DNA of 64,000 bases from assembly GCA_949752795.1 (NCBI GenBank), contig OX457056.1, forward strand, positions 97,982,942 to 98,046,941, in the 5' to 3' direction. This document shows, one piece after another, positions 10,649 to 22,000 of the stretch (positions within the stretch are counted from its first letter, which is position 1; every line of letters starts with the position of its first letter). The translations under genes were made by a program, and so were the position numbers. This DNA is from Hyperoodon ampullatus (lineage: Eukaryota; Chordata; Mammalia; Artiodactyla; Ziphiidae). The notes under the pieces were generated by a model. The model was not told where the DNA came from. It searched no databases and saw only the letters and a list, made by a program, of their open reading frames with translations.

Positions 10649-13328
10649 CAGGGGTCCCCAACCCCTGGGCCATGGACCGGTACCACTCTGTGGCCTGTTA
10701 GGAGCAGACCACACCACAGGAGGTGAGCAGTGGGTGAACAAGTGAAGCTTCATCTGTATTTACAGATGCTTCCTATCACTTGTGTTACCACCTGAGCCCT
10801 GTCTCCTGTCAGATCAGAGGTGGTATTAGATTCTCATAAGAGCATGAACCCTATTGTGAACTGCACATGTGAGGGATCTATGTTGCACACTCCTTATGAG
10901 AGTTTAATGCCTGATGATCTGAGGTGGAGCTGAGGCCGTGATGCTAGCACTGGGAAGCAGCTGCAAATACAGATTATCATTAGCAGAGAGGTCTGACTGC
11001 TCAGAGACCATAATAAATCAATTGCTTACAGAATCATATCAAAACCCTATCAGTGAGTGGCAATTAACAATTAAGCTGCATCTGGTGGCAGGCTTTATAG
11101 TGGCAAGTGAGTTGATGTACTTCAGTTGTAAAGCTGCATCTGGAGAATCTGACACTTATTTTAGTATGCGCATAGCCCTTCCATTATTTTATTTACCACT
11201 TCTCTCCATGCCTCTTTCCCACACTGCACACTTTTCTCAGTCACAGTATTGGTAAGCCCACAAGCTAACCCTAGCCAAAATGAGTAAAAAAACAAACATT
11301 GCTGAAGAGCTTCTTTGAAAAGGGGGAAAGACCCAATGATGAGACAGCAGAAGATTCTAAGACTGCCAACAAAAAGAAAGATGCATTTAAAAGAAAATAA
11401 AGAGTCCTGCTTAAATTATGGGTTCATTGCAACAGGTGATTCACATTCTCCAAGCCCGCTTTGTATAATATGTGGTGACCAACTATCCAACGAAGCCATA
11501 AAACCTTGAAAACTGCTTCTCCATGTGTAGACCAAGTACTCTGCTTAAAAATAAAAGCCTCTGGAGTTTTTCAAAAGAAAAAAAGAAAAGTGAACACAAA
11601 GAACAGAAGCAATTATTGAAGGCCACCACTTCATCAAATGTGTCTGCACTGAGAACATCATTCTTAGTGGCTAACCACATTGCTAAAGCTATGAAGCCCT
11701 TTACTATTGGTGAAGAGTTTATCCTGCCTGCTGCTAAGGACATTTGTCATGAACTTTTAGGAGAAGCTGCAGTTCAAAAGGCGGCAAGTGTTCATCTTTT
11801 GGCTAGCACCATAACTAGATGAATTGAAGAAGTAGCAGAGGATATTGAGGCACAATTGCTAGAGAGGATTAATGAGTCACAGTGGTATGCAATCCAGGTT
11901 GATGAGTTTACTGATGTTGACAATAAGGCAACAGTGCTTGTTTTTGTGAGATATATTTTTCAGGAGGTTGTGCATGAGAATATGTTATGTGCACTTTTGT
12001 TGCCAACCAACACCACAGTTGCAGAACTATTCACGTCTTTGAATGATTACATATCAGGAAAACTGAATTGGTCATTTTCTGTCTGTATATGCACAGATGG
12101 AGTGGCTGCCACGACTGGACAGCTTTCTGGTTTCACTATTTGGGTCAAAGAGGTCGCTTCTGAATGTGAGTCTACACACTGTGTTATCCATAGAGAAATG
12201 CTGGCTAGCCAAAAATGTCACCTGAACTTAAGAATGTTTTTCAGGTTGCGGTTAAAATTACCAACCACATTAAAGTACATGCCCTTAACTCACATCTGTT
12301 CATGCAGCTCTGTAAGGAAATGGACAAGGAGCACACACATCTTCTCTTACACACAGAAGTGAAATGGCTTTCTAAAGGTAGATCACTGGCCAGAGTTTTT
12401 GAATTTCATGAGCCACTCCAGAGATTTTTTAGAAAAACAGTCACCACTGGCAGCACACTTCAGTGACACAGAATGGGTTGCAAAAATTGCTTACTTGTGT
12501 GACATATTCAACCTGCTCAAAGAACTCAATCTGTCACTTCAGGAGAGAATGCCAACTGTGCTCAAGTTGTCAGATAAAGTGGCTGCATTTAAAGCCAAAC
12601 TGGAATTATGGGAGCAATGAGTGAACATTGGGATTTTTGGTGTTTCAAACACTAGCAGAGATTTTGAAAGAGACTGAGCCAGGACCTTCTTTCTCCCAGA
12701 TAGTACATGATCACCTATCTCAGCTTTCATAAGAGTTTGAGCATTACTTCCCAACCACAAAATATCCCCAAATGGGGAAGGAATGGATCCACAACCCATC
12801 TGTAAATAAGCCAGGTGAATCGACTTTGTGCTAGAAGAGGATCTACTACTTGAGATTGCAAATGATGGTGGCTTTAAAAGTATGTTTGAGACAAATTCAA
12901 ATCTCCATACATTCTGGATTAAAGTTAAGGTGGAATATTCTGAGATTGCCACAAAAGTATTGAAAAGCCTGCTTCCATTTCCAACATCCTATCTTTGTGA
13001 ATCAGGGTTTTCTACAGTGACAGCAACCAAAATGAGATTATGGAGTAGACTGGACATAAACAACACACTTCAGGTGTCACTGTCTCCCATCACCCCCAGA
13101 TGGGACCATCTAGTTGCAGGAAAACAAGCTCAGGGCTCCCACTGATTCTGCATTATGCTGAGTTGTATAATTATTACATTACATATTACAATGTAATAAT
13201 AATAGAAATAAAGTGCACAATAAATATAATGCTCTTGAGTCATCCTGAAGCCATCCCCCACCCCGGTCTGTGGAAAAAGTTTCTTCCACGAAACTGGTCC
13301 CTGGTGCCAGAAAGGTTGGGGAGTGCTG
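10649..13328 (+). mobile_element. hAT-Charlie DNA transposon, nearly complete, nested in L1
   Basis: The 2680-bp element begins CAGGGGTCCCCAACC and ends GGTTGGGGAGTGCTG, whose reverse complement CAGCACTCCCCAACC matches 13 of 15 terminal bases. Eight-base target-site duplications flank it, and L1 inter-ORF sequence continues on both sides. Longer subterminal inverted homology (ACCGG and GTGGAA blocks) is also visible. The interior encodes a hAT transposase in the plus orientation (11280-13145), so this is the autonomous form rather than a MITE. It resembles the MER1/Charlie3 group of mammalian Charlie elements, a subfamily call made from memory. Frameshifts make it inactive. Confidence 0.9.
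11280..13145 (+). pseudogene. hAT (Charlie) transposase pseudogene
   Basis: The protein would excise and reinsert its element by the hAT cut-and-paste reaction. The ATG at 11280 is followed within six codons by a run of seven A where related copies appear to have six, so the frame breaks at once. Downstream pieces are a BED-type zinc finger (CIICGDQLSNEAIKP near 11470, with the last His position reading Tyr and a stop between the His ligands), a segment at 11523-11822, the catalytic core at 11856-12362 with VDEFTDVDNKA (first acidic residue) and CTDGVAATTG (second), NLLKELNLSLQERMP near 12510-12560, and the C-terminal hAT dimerisation region (LPFPTSYLCESGFSTVTA near 12980). At least five breaks occur over about 620 codons. 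Human relatives of this protein type include domesticated ZBED and FAM200-like genes, but this copy is too damaged to be one. Confidence 0.88.
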
Positions 13329-13336
13329 TGTTACCT
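13329..13336. repeat. Target-site duplication of the hAT element, right copy
   Basis: TGTTACCT follows the GTGCTG terminus and pairs with CTTTACCT at 10641-10648 (six of eight bases). L1 sequence resumes immediately after it. Confidence 0.8.
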
Positions 13337-13392
13337 GTGAGCTTTTCCATTTATAATGTTCTTTTTTCTAGTTGTGGCCTTTTCTTTTTCAC

Positions 13393-14288
13393 TTAGAGAA
13401 GTTCCTTTAGAATTTGTTGTAGAGCTGTTTTGGTGGTGCTGAATTCTCTTAGCTATTGCTTGTCTGTAAAACTTTTGATTTCTCCATCGCATCTGAACGA
13501 GATCCTTGCTGGGTAGAGTAATCTTGGTTGTAGGTTCTTCCCTTTCATCACTTTAAATATATCGTGCCACTCTCTTCTGTCCTGCAGAGCTTCTGCTGAG
13601 AAATCAGCTGATAACCTTAGGGAGTTCCCTTGTATGTTATTTGTCATTTTTCCCTTGCTGCTTTTAATATTTTATCTTTGTCTCTAATTTTTGTTAATTT
13701 GATTACTATGTGTCTCAGTGTGTTCCTCTGTGTTTATCCTGCCTGGGGCTCTGCACTTCCTGGGCTTCGGTGACTATTTCCTTTCCCATGTTAGGGAAGT
13801 TTTCAGCTATTATCTCTTCAAATATTTTCTCAGGTCCTTTCTCTGTTCTCCTTCTGGGATCTCTATAATGCGAATGTTGGTGCATTTAATGTTGTCCCAG
13901 AGGTCTCTGAGACTGTCTTCATTTCTTTTCATTCTCTTTTCTTTATTCTCTTCCATGGCAGAGATTTCCCCCATTCTGTCTTCCAGGTCACTTATTCATT
14001 CTTCTGCCTCAGCTATTCTGCTATTGATTCTTCTAGTGTATATTTCACTTCAGATATTGTATTGTTCATCTCTGTTTGTTTGTTCTTTAGTCCTTCTAGG
14101 TCTTTGTTAAACATTTCTTCCTTCTTCTTGATCCTTACCTCCATTCTTTTTCTGAGATCCTGGATCATCTTCACTATCATTATTCTGAATTCTTTTTCCA
14201 GATGGTTGCCTATCTCCACTTCACTTAGTTGTTCTTCTGGGGTTTTATCTTGTTCCTTCATCTGGGATATTTTCCTCTGCTGTTTCAT
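13393..14288 (-). pseudogene. L1 ORF1 remnant (copy B)
   Basis: ORF1p is the L1 RNA-binding coiled-coil chaperone of the L1 RNP. The start (near 14288) reads MKQQRKISQMKEQDKTPEEQ, followed by a Glu/Lys-rich coiled-coil stretch to about residue 90. The C-terminal part at 13453-13647 carries RLSADFSAEALQDRREWHDI and RISFRCDGEIKSFTDKQ, the conserved C-terminal domain. The last codons end KELL and a stop at about 13393. The span of about 896 bp is not a multiple of three, and internal stops are present, so it is frameshifted. The usual ORF1 length is about 300-340 codons, so little is deleted. Confidence 0.85.
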
Positions 14289-15440
14289 TTTGTTTAACTT
14301 TCTCTGATTGCAGTTTCCATTCTGTAGGCTGGCGGATTGTAGCTCTTCTTGCTTCTGCAGTCTGCCTTCTGGTTGATGAGGTTATCTAAGAAGTTTGTGC
14401 AGGTTTCCTGATGGGAACCACTGGTGGTGGGTGGAGCTGGGTCTTGCCCCTCTGGTGGGCAGGGCCATGCTCTGTAAGACTTTAAGCTGCTTGTCTGCTG
14501 ATGGGTGAGGCTTTGTTGGCTGTTTGGCCTAAAGCTTCCTAGCCTTGGAACCTACAGGCTGTATGTTGGGGCTAATTGTGGCTTCCTGGAGAGCTCACGC
14601 CAGTGTGTACTCCCTAGCACCACTGCTGCCAGTGTCTTTGTCCCTGCAGTGAGCCACTGCCACTCACTCACCTCCATGTAAGACCCTCCAATACCAGCAG
14701 GTAGGCCTGGCCCAGTCTCTTATGGGTGTCACTGCTTTTTCTCCTGGGTCCAGGTGTGCACAGGTCCTTGTATGCATCCTCCATGGGTGAAGTTTCTGTT
14801 TCTCCCAGTCCTGTGTAATTCCTTCAAGCAACCCCTGCTGACCTTCAAAGTCAGATTCTCTGTGCGCTCTTCCTCCCATTTTCGGACTCCCAGGCTGGGA
14901 GTGGGGCTCAGAACTATCACTCCAGTGGGAAAACTTCTGTGGTATAATTGTTTTCCAGTTTTTGGGTTGCCCACCCAGCGGGTACAGGATTTGATTTTAT
15001 CATGATTGCACCCCCTCCTACCATCTCGTTGTGGCTTCTTCTTTGTCTTTGTCTGTAGGATATATTTTTTGGTAGGTTCTTGGATTTTTTTGTTAATTGT
15101 TGTTCAGCAGTTAGTTTTGATTTTGGTGTTCTTATAAGAAGTGGTGAACGCACATCCTTCTGCTCTGCTGTCTTGAGTCCCTGCCTCAAAATCCAGGTCA
15201 GTTACACACAGTACACTGGGCAGTTGTCCATTGTTGGGCATGTACAGCCTTCCAAGTGTTCAAGTTAAGTCATTAAAAATTCAGGGGCACCAACAGTTGG
15301 ACAGTTACAGACCTCCACCACAGGGCCCTGTTCTTATACAACTAGCTGCTCAGAGGGGAGAGCAGAATGCCTTAACTCTGCCCACAGATGGATTCCAAAA
15401 AGAGATGCCCAGCTTCACCTCCCAAAGCCTCTAGATAGTC
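14289..15440 (-). promoter_or_regulatory. L1 5' UTR (copy B), degenerate promoter region
   Basis: The region lies directly upstream of ORF1 on the minus strand and is clearly more GC-rich than its surroundings (for example 14390-14920). It is where the L1 internal promoter sits. Sequence to about 15190 looks like cetartiodactyl L1 5' UTR; 15190-15440 is a less certain extension. No initiator element could be fixed by eye. Confidence 0.55.
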
Positions 15441-16439
15441 ATTCCCTCATCTTGGAGAGGAATGATTGAAGGAGAAGTATAATCATTCTTAAAATAAATT
15501 TTACTATGGTCTAGAATTATAGTCAGATCCAGAAATCACATTTATCCGAGGAATATGAAACCAAAGTTTAAGAAGAATCATTATATTACATTATTATGAC
15601 ATATAAATTGATAACATTTAGATCTAAATGATTATACTGACACTGTAGGAATGTTATCTAACCCCACGGTTATGTTGCTCTTCTTGACTTCTGAGTTCTA
15701 TTGAGCTAGTATACAGAGAAACATTACTTGAGAAGATAATTTTTTTTTTGAAGCAGACTACCAACATCTAATCAAATTTTGGCTGTCACAAAATTCTCAT
15801 CATATGAAGCAATTCAGTCATAACATTCAGGCATACTGACACCTAAAGTTTATCTTCACATTTATTGGTACAATAAGTACTTGAAAATTAGATGAACTGG
15901 AAGCATGCTCCTGAAACTTAAAACTTGTATTTCCTCTGAACTCTTTGACTTAAAAAGACATTTCACTATCTATCTTCCCTAATACATTTGAAATTCTAAA
16001 TCACTCTGTGAACTTTGTACCAAGCACTTAAAATATAAAAATATAAGTTACACATCTTAAGAACCGAATGTCTAGTTGGGACAACTTAGTCTCTGTTTTT
16101 GTTGTCTACTCCCAGATATAGTCCATGTACTAATTTTAATATGAGCTAAATTTGTTAGGTTATCAAATTGTAGTATAATTTGAAAAAATATGTATGCATG
16201 AGTACATGTGAGGGAAAGCCTCCAGGCATTTTTAAAAAGAACATTGTGCATATTGAAGTTAATTTCATATATGCAAACACACTTATAAAGTAGCCATCCA
16301 TACCCAATCATCTGCATGTCCCGCACACATCTCTAGAAGTGAAGGCATTAATACTGTATTATTGTCTTTTTTAAAAAAAAATTCTAAACTGTAAGAAACT
16401 TGGAGACATTTCATGTCTGTTCCATCTTTGAAAACTTAA
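15441..16439. other. Single-copy AT-rich DNA, no gene seen
   Basis: No recognisable repeat or coding segment was found. Short ORFs here show no family resemblance. Confidence 0.55.
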
Positions 16440-17640
16440 TTGTGCCCTGTGTATTTATTTCTTCAAACATTTCTCTTTTTTTCTCCTAGTATTCTGATAA
16501 TGCAAAATTACAACTTTGATATTGCCCCAAATTTCTTGGATATGTTATTCCATATTTAATTTTTGGTTTTCTTTGTGTTTTAATTTGGAACATTAGTATT
16601 GAGCTGTCTTAAAATTCACTGACTTTTTTTTTTCTCATGTCTACTGATGAAACTGTCAAAGATATTCTTCATTTCTGTTACATTAGTTTTTACTTCTAGT
16701 CATTCTTTTTGATTCTTCTTGTAAGTTTTCATCTCTAGGCTGACATTACCCATCTGATTTTGCATGTTGTCTACTTTTTTTCCATTAAAGCCTGTGGCCA
16801 GATTCCTAAGATCTTCTCATATTTGATGATTTACTAGAAGGGCTCACAGAACCTAGAAAAAGTCGTGTATGTGTGGTTACTATTTATTACAGTGAAAGAA
16901 TACAGATTAATATTAGCAAAGGGAAAGGGAACGTGGGGAAAAGTCCAGGAAAAAGAAACCAGGCAAAAGATTCCCGGTGGAGTATCACACACATGCTTAA
17001 TTCTTCCAGAATGTTATGTAATACATACATAGTATTGCTAATCACAGAGCTCACACAATCATTGGTGCCCAGGGTCATTTATTGGGGATCAGTCACACAG
17101 ACATGTAGCACTTGTGTGACTGACCTCGGTTACTCAGACTCTAGCCTTTGTGAAAAAAAACAGGCATTTACCTTATTACCTATTTGATCAAACTTATACC
17201 ACTTGGTCCAAGGCCTCAGGCATCCAAAAATGCTCTTATCAGGCAGAATAGTCCACAGACACAAGGCTCATCAGGGAGCCAGTCAAGGGCCATTTCTAAA
17301 CAGTCCTTTCTTGGGAATATGCAATGTGAGCAACCAGGCCTGATGAGTTAATACTTTCCTACACAGAGTGTTTAACATATTATTTATAGTTGTTTTAAAT
17401 GAATGTCTAATAATTCCAACATTTGGGTCATATCTAAATCTGGTTCTATGGATTGCTTTGTCTTTTTAGTCTGTGTTTTTTCTTACCTTTTGCTATGCTT
17501 TGTAATTTTTGTATCTCTTTGGATACGCCTGTCTCACCACATTTTGGGGGTATCAGTTTGCCCCAAATCTTCAATTCTCTGATGGGTTCAAAAATGTCAT
17601 TGATATTCAGTTACTACATATTTTTCTTGCTTTAAGGACA
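16440..17640 (-). mobile_element. Ancient L1 5'-region fragment, split by an LTR
   Basis: The two parts (about 16440-16792 and 17366-17640) together resemble the antisense of the 5' region of old mammalian L1 families, with blocks such as TGACATTACCCATCTGATTT, then (after the LTR) TTTAACATATTATTTATAG, ATTCCAACATTTGGGTCATA and a TGTGTTTTTTCTTACCTTTTG block. The two sides join in register when the LTR-like segment is removed. The family name is not asserted. Confidence 0.5.
16793..17365 (-). mobile_element. Probable old solo LTR (class III/ERVL-like)
   Basis: This 573-bp segment starts TGTGGCC and ends CTACACA, so both strands read TG...CA. It interrupts the ancient L1 with a likely 5-bp duplication (AAGCC before, GAGTG after; both align to the same ancestral L1 bases). 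A CCCCAATAAATGA polyadenylation-like signal is seen on the minus strand near 17080. No retroviral gene is present on either side, so this is a solitary LTR. The subfamily was not identified and orientation is inferred from the AATAAA site. Confidence 0.45.
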
Positions 17641-17865
17641 GGAACATCACCTTCCAAGATCTTACATGTCATAAATAAAATGAGAAGTCTCTTCATTTAT
17701 TTCTCATAGACTAAATAAGTGTCAGTCCCCAAAACACACAAGGTAGTTTACTTAGACTTGTAAGTAGAAAGTAGTGATGAAAGGAGAATTATAAATGCCG
17801 ATAATGTTAGCATCTATAGAAGTAGACATGAAATATTGAAAATGGAATAATTCTTTTTTTGGGGG

Positions 17866-18002
17866 GGTTTAATAATTTTTATTGGAGTATAGTTGTTTTA
17901 CAATGTTGTGTTAGTTTCTACTGTACAGTAAACTGAATCAGCTATACATATACATCCCTCTTTTTTGGATTTCCTTTCCATTTAGGTCACCACAGAGCAC
18001 TA
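17866..18002 (-). mobile_element. Short L1 3'-end fragment
   Basis: Antisense L1 3' UTR is recognised by TTTTTATTGGAGTATAGTTG and CAGCTATACATATACAT. Only about 135 bp was inserted (extreme 5' truncation). TAATTCTT occurs at both flanks (near 17849 and 18001) as a possible short duplication. Confidence 0.75.
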
Positions 18003-18229
18003 ATTCTTCTATTATAGTAATTTTTAAAGATTGGATGATTTGGTTGAAACAGAAAGTTCAAGTTAGAAAATAGCAGGCTTCATAATTTCAATGTTTAGAG
18101 CAGATTTAGGATTGTTACTATTCGACTGTTAAGTCCTTCAGGAACCAACTAACTGCAGTGATATTTGTATAAAGTGTAAATGTATGAAAATCTGTTTTTA
18201 TAAGTTAAGTTTTGACCCATTGTATTTTT

Positions 18230-18805
18230 ATTCTTATTGTTTTTTATTGAGATGTAGTTGAGTTATAATATTGTGTTAATTGCTGCTGTACAGCAAAGTG
18301 ATTAAGTTATACATATACATACATTCTTTTTTTAATATTCTTTTCCATTATGGTTATCATGGGATATTGAATATAGTTCTCTGTGCTATATAGTAGGACC
18401 TTGTTGTTTGTCCGTTCTATATATAAAAGCTTACATCTGCTAACCCCAACCTCCCACTCCATCCTTCCCCCAACCCCCTTCCCCTTGGCAACCATAAGTC
18501 TGTGCTCTATGTCAATGATTCTGTTTCATAGATAGGTTCATTTGTGTCATATTTTATATGCCACATATAAGTGATATCATATGGTATTTGTCTTTCTCTT
18601 TCTGACTTACTAAGATAATCTTTAGTTGCTTCCATGTTGCTACAAATGGCATTATTTCATTATTTTTTATGGCTGAGTAGTATTCCATTGTATATATGTG
18701 CCACATCTTCTTTACCCATTCATCTGTCAATGGACATTTAGTTTTTTTCCATGTCTTGGCTATTGTGAATAGTGCTGCTATGAACATAGGGGTGCATGTA
18801 TCTTT
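18230..18805 (-). mobile_element. L1 3' UTR plus ORF2 C-terminal fragment
   Basis: Starting at TTTTTTATTGAGATGTAGTTG, the antisense 3' UTR leads into the last ORF2 codons. The minus-strand frame at 18554-18787 reads MFIAALFTIAKTWKK and [18 protein letters not shown], the extreme ORF2 C-terminus. It is truncated within ORF2. Confidence 0.85.
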
Positions 18806-19040
18806 TCTTTTTAAATTTTTATTGGAATATAGTTGATTTACAATGTTCTGTTGGTTTCAGGTGTATGGCAAAGTTATTCAGTTATACATATGCATACATC
18901 CACTCTTTTTATTAGATTCTTTTCCCATATAGGCCATTATAGACTACTGAGTAGAGTTTGCCATGCTATACAGTAGTTTCTTAATTGTTATCTGTTTTAT
19001 ATATGGTAGTGTTTATATGTCAATACCAATGACCCATTTT
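18806..19040 (-). mobile_element. L1 3'-UTR fragment
   Basis: A second L1 3' end starts directly after the previous fragment (TTTTTAAATTTTTATTGGAA, then GGTTTCAGGTGTATGGCAAAG). It is truncated in the 3' UTR. Either it landed at the 5' edge of its neighbour or the two are adjacent independent insertions. Confidence 0.75.
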
Positions 19041-22000
19041 TCACTTCTACACACTCTAAATTTTAACAGCATGTTAAATCTACTTAAAAGTATGACTTAA
19101 GCAGAAAGGGAAGAATCAGTTATTAATCTCTACCCACCAGTGTTGAGTAGCAAAGGTGAGAGTATTGTGGTGAGGGTTGGAAAAGGGCTCTGCCATTTTT
19201 TAAAACTCTTCACTGGATTAGACAGATGTCTTTTTACATTTTATTTTGTGGTTCTAGAAACATCTATGTTTGCATTGGGAAGTACACTGAGGTTTCTTGC
19301 ATCTGTGGCTTCCTAGATAAGATTAAGAATTGTTACAAAGCTTTCTCCTCAAGCAACTTTGTTTTGAGCACTCCTGAGAATGATTAAGGACTGGCTTTTT
19401 CATAAAAGAATAAGTATTTATTCACATGAAATAAAATGTCAGAATTGAAATTATCAATAATTGAGAGATAAGAAATATGTCTTTTAAATTTATCCAGATC
19501 ATTTATGTTATTGATTGAAGTGTTTACCATATTGACTGGTTTGGGATGAGTATAATCATGAATATACTCAGTCTCCTAAATATTTACAATATAGTAATGT
19601 TTATTACATTATGAATAATAATTTTATCTATATAAAGAGATTATTAGGAACTTAAATGTAGCTAACAAGCATCTAATATGCATATGTGAGCAACAAAGAC
19701 AAAACAAGAAAAGATATCTTTATTACTTTGCTGATTGATGAAGGTCTGGTAAAGACAGTTATCATATATTTGATCTTTCCTTGGGTGAGAGTGAGCATAT
19801 TCCAGAAAATGTAGAATATACTGTAGCAATGTAGCTGAAGAGACTCAAGGAAATTTTTTGACGTGTGTGTATGAGTGTGTATGTATGTGCATGCAGATAC
19901 AAAACAGGCCTATGGGGAATTATAATTCCTTCGGTCAATAAGTAATGTTTAAAATAAAATACCATTTAATTAAAGTGTGCATTTTAAGGAATGTTGACAA
20001 TATGTGAGCCCTTATTTAGTGGTGTGATAAAACTGATTTTCACTGGCTCACAATATCTGATTATAAATTTTCAAGAATTTTCAAGCAGTTCTTAAACTGT
20101 TGATACCTTGAAATTGGCCATCGTGGGAGGATTTACACCACAGAAATCAGCAAATATTGTAAATTAGAACTCTTCTTCTTCCCCTTTTGAAAGAGATGGC
20201 TTAGCAGTACACCATTACCCATTCTCTTCCTTTGCTTCTTTGGTGGACGACTCAGGTAGCTACAGAGAAAGCCTCTGTACCCCTTATTAAAGGTGAAGAC
20301 GAGCTCAGTTCAATGGTCATAATGCAACTTCCACATAGACCCAAATGTACCCTTCAAGTCTCATGGGCAGCACTGGAATAAAACTCAAGCAAGTGAATTA
20401 TGCAACGAATCCAGACTTTTCATGCTCTTTTAAGCATAATTTGTATTCTCCTACCCATGTACAGAATTGACATTTTAAATATGTCAGGTAACTGGAAAGT
20501 TTTATATTCATAAGTCACAATAGTCACTATTATAATGTATAAAAAGTAATGTGAAGGTTATTAGCTTAAAAAATAAAATATATGTGTAGTTAATCAGATG
20601 AATCTCAAAGAACCAATTTATAAAACATTAGAAATGAGACAGGAGTAAAACAAACCAACCAATAGCATGCCCTTCCTATGTGCATACAAGGCATTAAGAA
20701 TAAGTTGTCATTTTACACATAGTAATATCAAGTCAGAACTAAAGGTAAAGCTTAGGCTCCTAGACAATAGCTAGAAGTTTAAAATTCTGACATTTTCATG
20801 TCAGAATCTACAAGCTTCAGCTTATAAAATTTTTTTTCTATAGTTGTAATTTTGAATATGTGGGGTGTCCAAATACATTTTTATCATGTTCCATGTTGTT
20901 AAATGCACAGGAAATTATTTAAATGTCTCCAGAAGACATTTGTTCTGGAATTGTGAAATTGTTTCAATTCATGGAATCAAAGATTTGGAACTCTGTTAAT
21001 TACACCCATTTGGAAACTGTAGTGGTGAAGGCTTTTTTCTTCTTTTCTCCCTTTTTTTTTTTAAGTTAGACTACAGAATGATCCATTTTTCAGAAATTAG
21101 TGCTTTGTGTCAAAACTTGATTGGGTCCTGCAGTTGAGGAAAAGGAAAAAATCAGTGATAAGCTTCTAAAATTATTACCTTAGAAAATCAATTATCTACT
21201 GTGAGGTAACAACAGTGAACAGCCTTCTGGAAAGATGAGAGAGAAAAGCAGTGAGAGGATTAATGGAGCAGTTAGCACAGTATTGATTAGACCTCAAACT
21301 AGCAAATTTAAGTCTGGATCTTGCTAAGAAGGAGTAAAAGTCAATTTGCCCAAATAATAGTTTAATAACTATTGATGAGAAAAACTTTGAGACATTGCAT
21401 CATATTATGTGGTACAGAACCACATAAGCTGGATAAATCAGACACACAAGTACATACACATATACACTGACAAAAAATATAAATGAGAGACCTCCCAATG
21501 GCTTCATAACTTTTATTTTTCAGTTTTTTAATCTTTTTTATAATATGCAAAATATCAGGTGAAATATTAACAAGTCATAATATTCAACTTTAGGAGCTTA
21601 ATCAGGGAAACCAGGGACAAATAGATTGTTGTACAAACTTTAAAATAGTGAGATTTTGAGACTTATGCTAGAAAGTTTACTTAAGCTTAAAAAACAGACA
21701 AAATTTGATTTAACTGAACATTTTACTCTACTTTAAAAATTTGACAGTCCTCCTACATTTGGGGAGTTATATATACGTAGGGTTTAAATTGATTCTCATT
21801 AGTCAAAACATTAAGAATGATACTATTAACTAAACAAAACCCTGTTATTCTGATACTTCTGTAAGTCCCTAAAATGCTAAAATTAAAAGCAAATGATTCA
21901 AAGAAATGGTTGTGCATGTGTCTGTCAGTGTGTGTTTGTGAGGATGCTATTTGCAATATATGTGATAGATGAGAATCATATAGTGAACATCATAAAATCA

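Larger units (their letters stand above)
5760..15440 (-). mobile_element. Near-full-length L1 (copy B), interrupted by two insertions
   Basis: On the minus strand, from right to left, this copy shows a 5' UTR (about 15440-14289), ORF1 (14288-13393), an inter-ORF spacer split by the hAT element, ORF2 (about 10310-6215) and a 3' UTR ending in a T-rich block near 5760. Removing the unidentified insert (7264-7659) and the hAT element with one TSD copy (10649-13336) leaves roughly 6.6 kb, which is full length for a mammalian L1. L1 sequence resumes in register after both insertions. The 5' edge is uncertain: clear 5' UTR reaches about 15190, and the moderately GC-rich stretch to 15440 may belong to it. 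No convincing target-site duplication was found. Confidence 0.85.

Noticed and set aside
11523..13145. Domesticated ZBED/FAM200-like host gene
   Set aside because: The frame is broken by a start-proximal slip, several stops and loss of a zinc-ligand His, and the element keeps transposon ends; it is a dead transposase.
5760..15480. Target-site duplication for L1 copy B from AGAAGTAATAG (near 5750) and AGAAGTATAAT (near 15473)
   Set aside because: The match needs gaps and the 5' edge of the L1 is unclear, so it could be chance.
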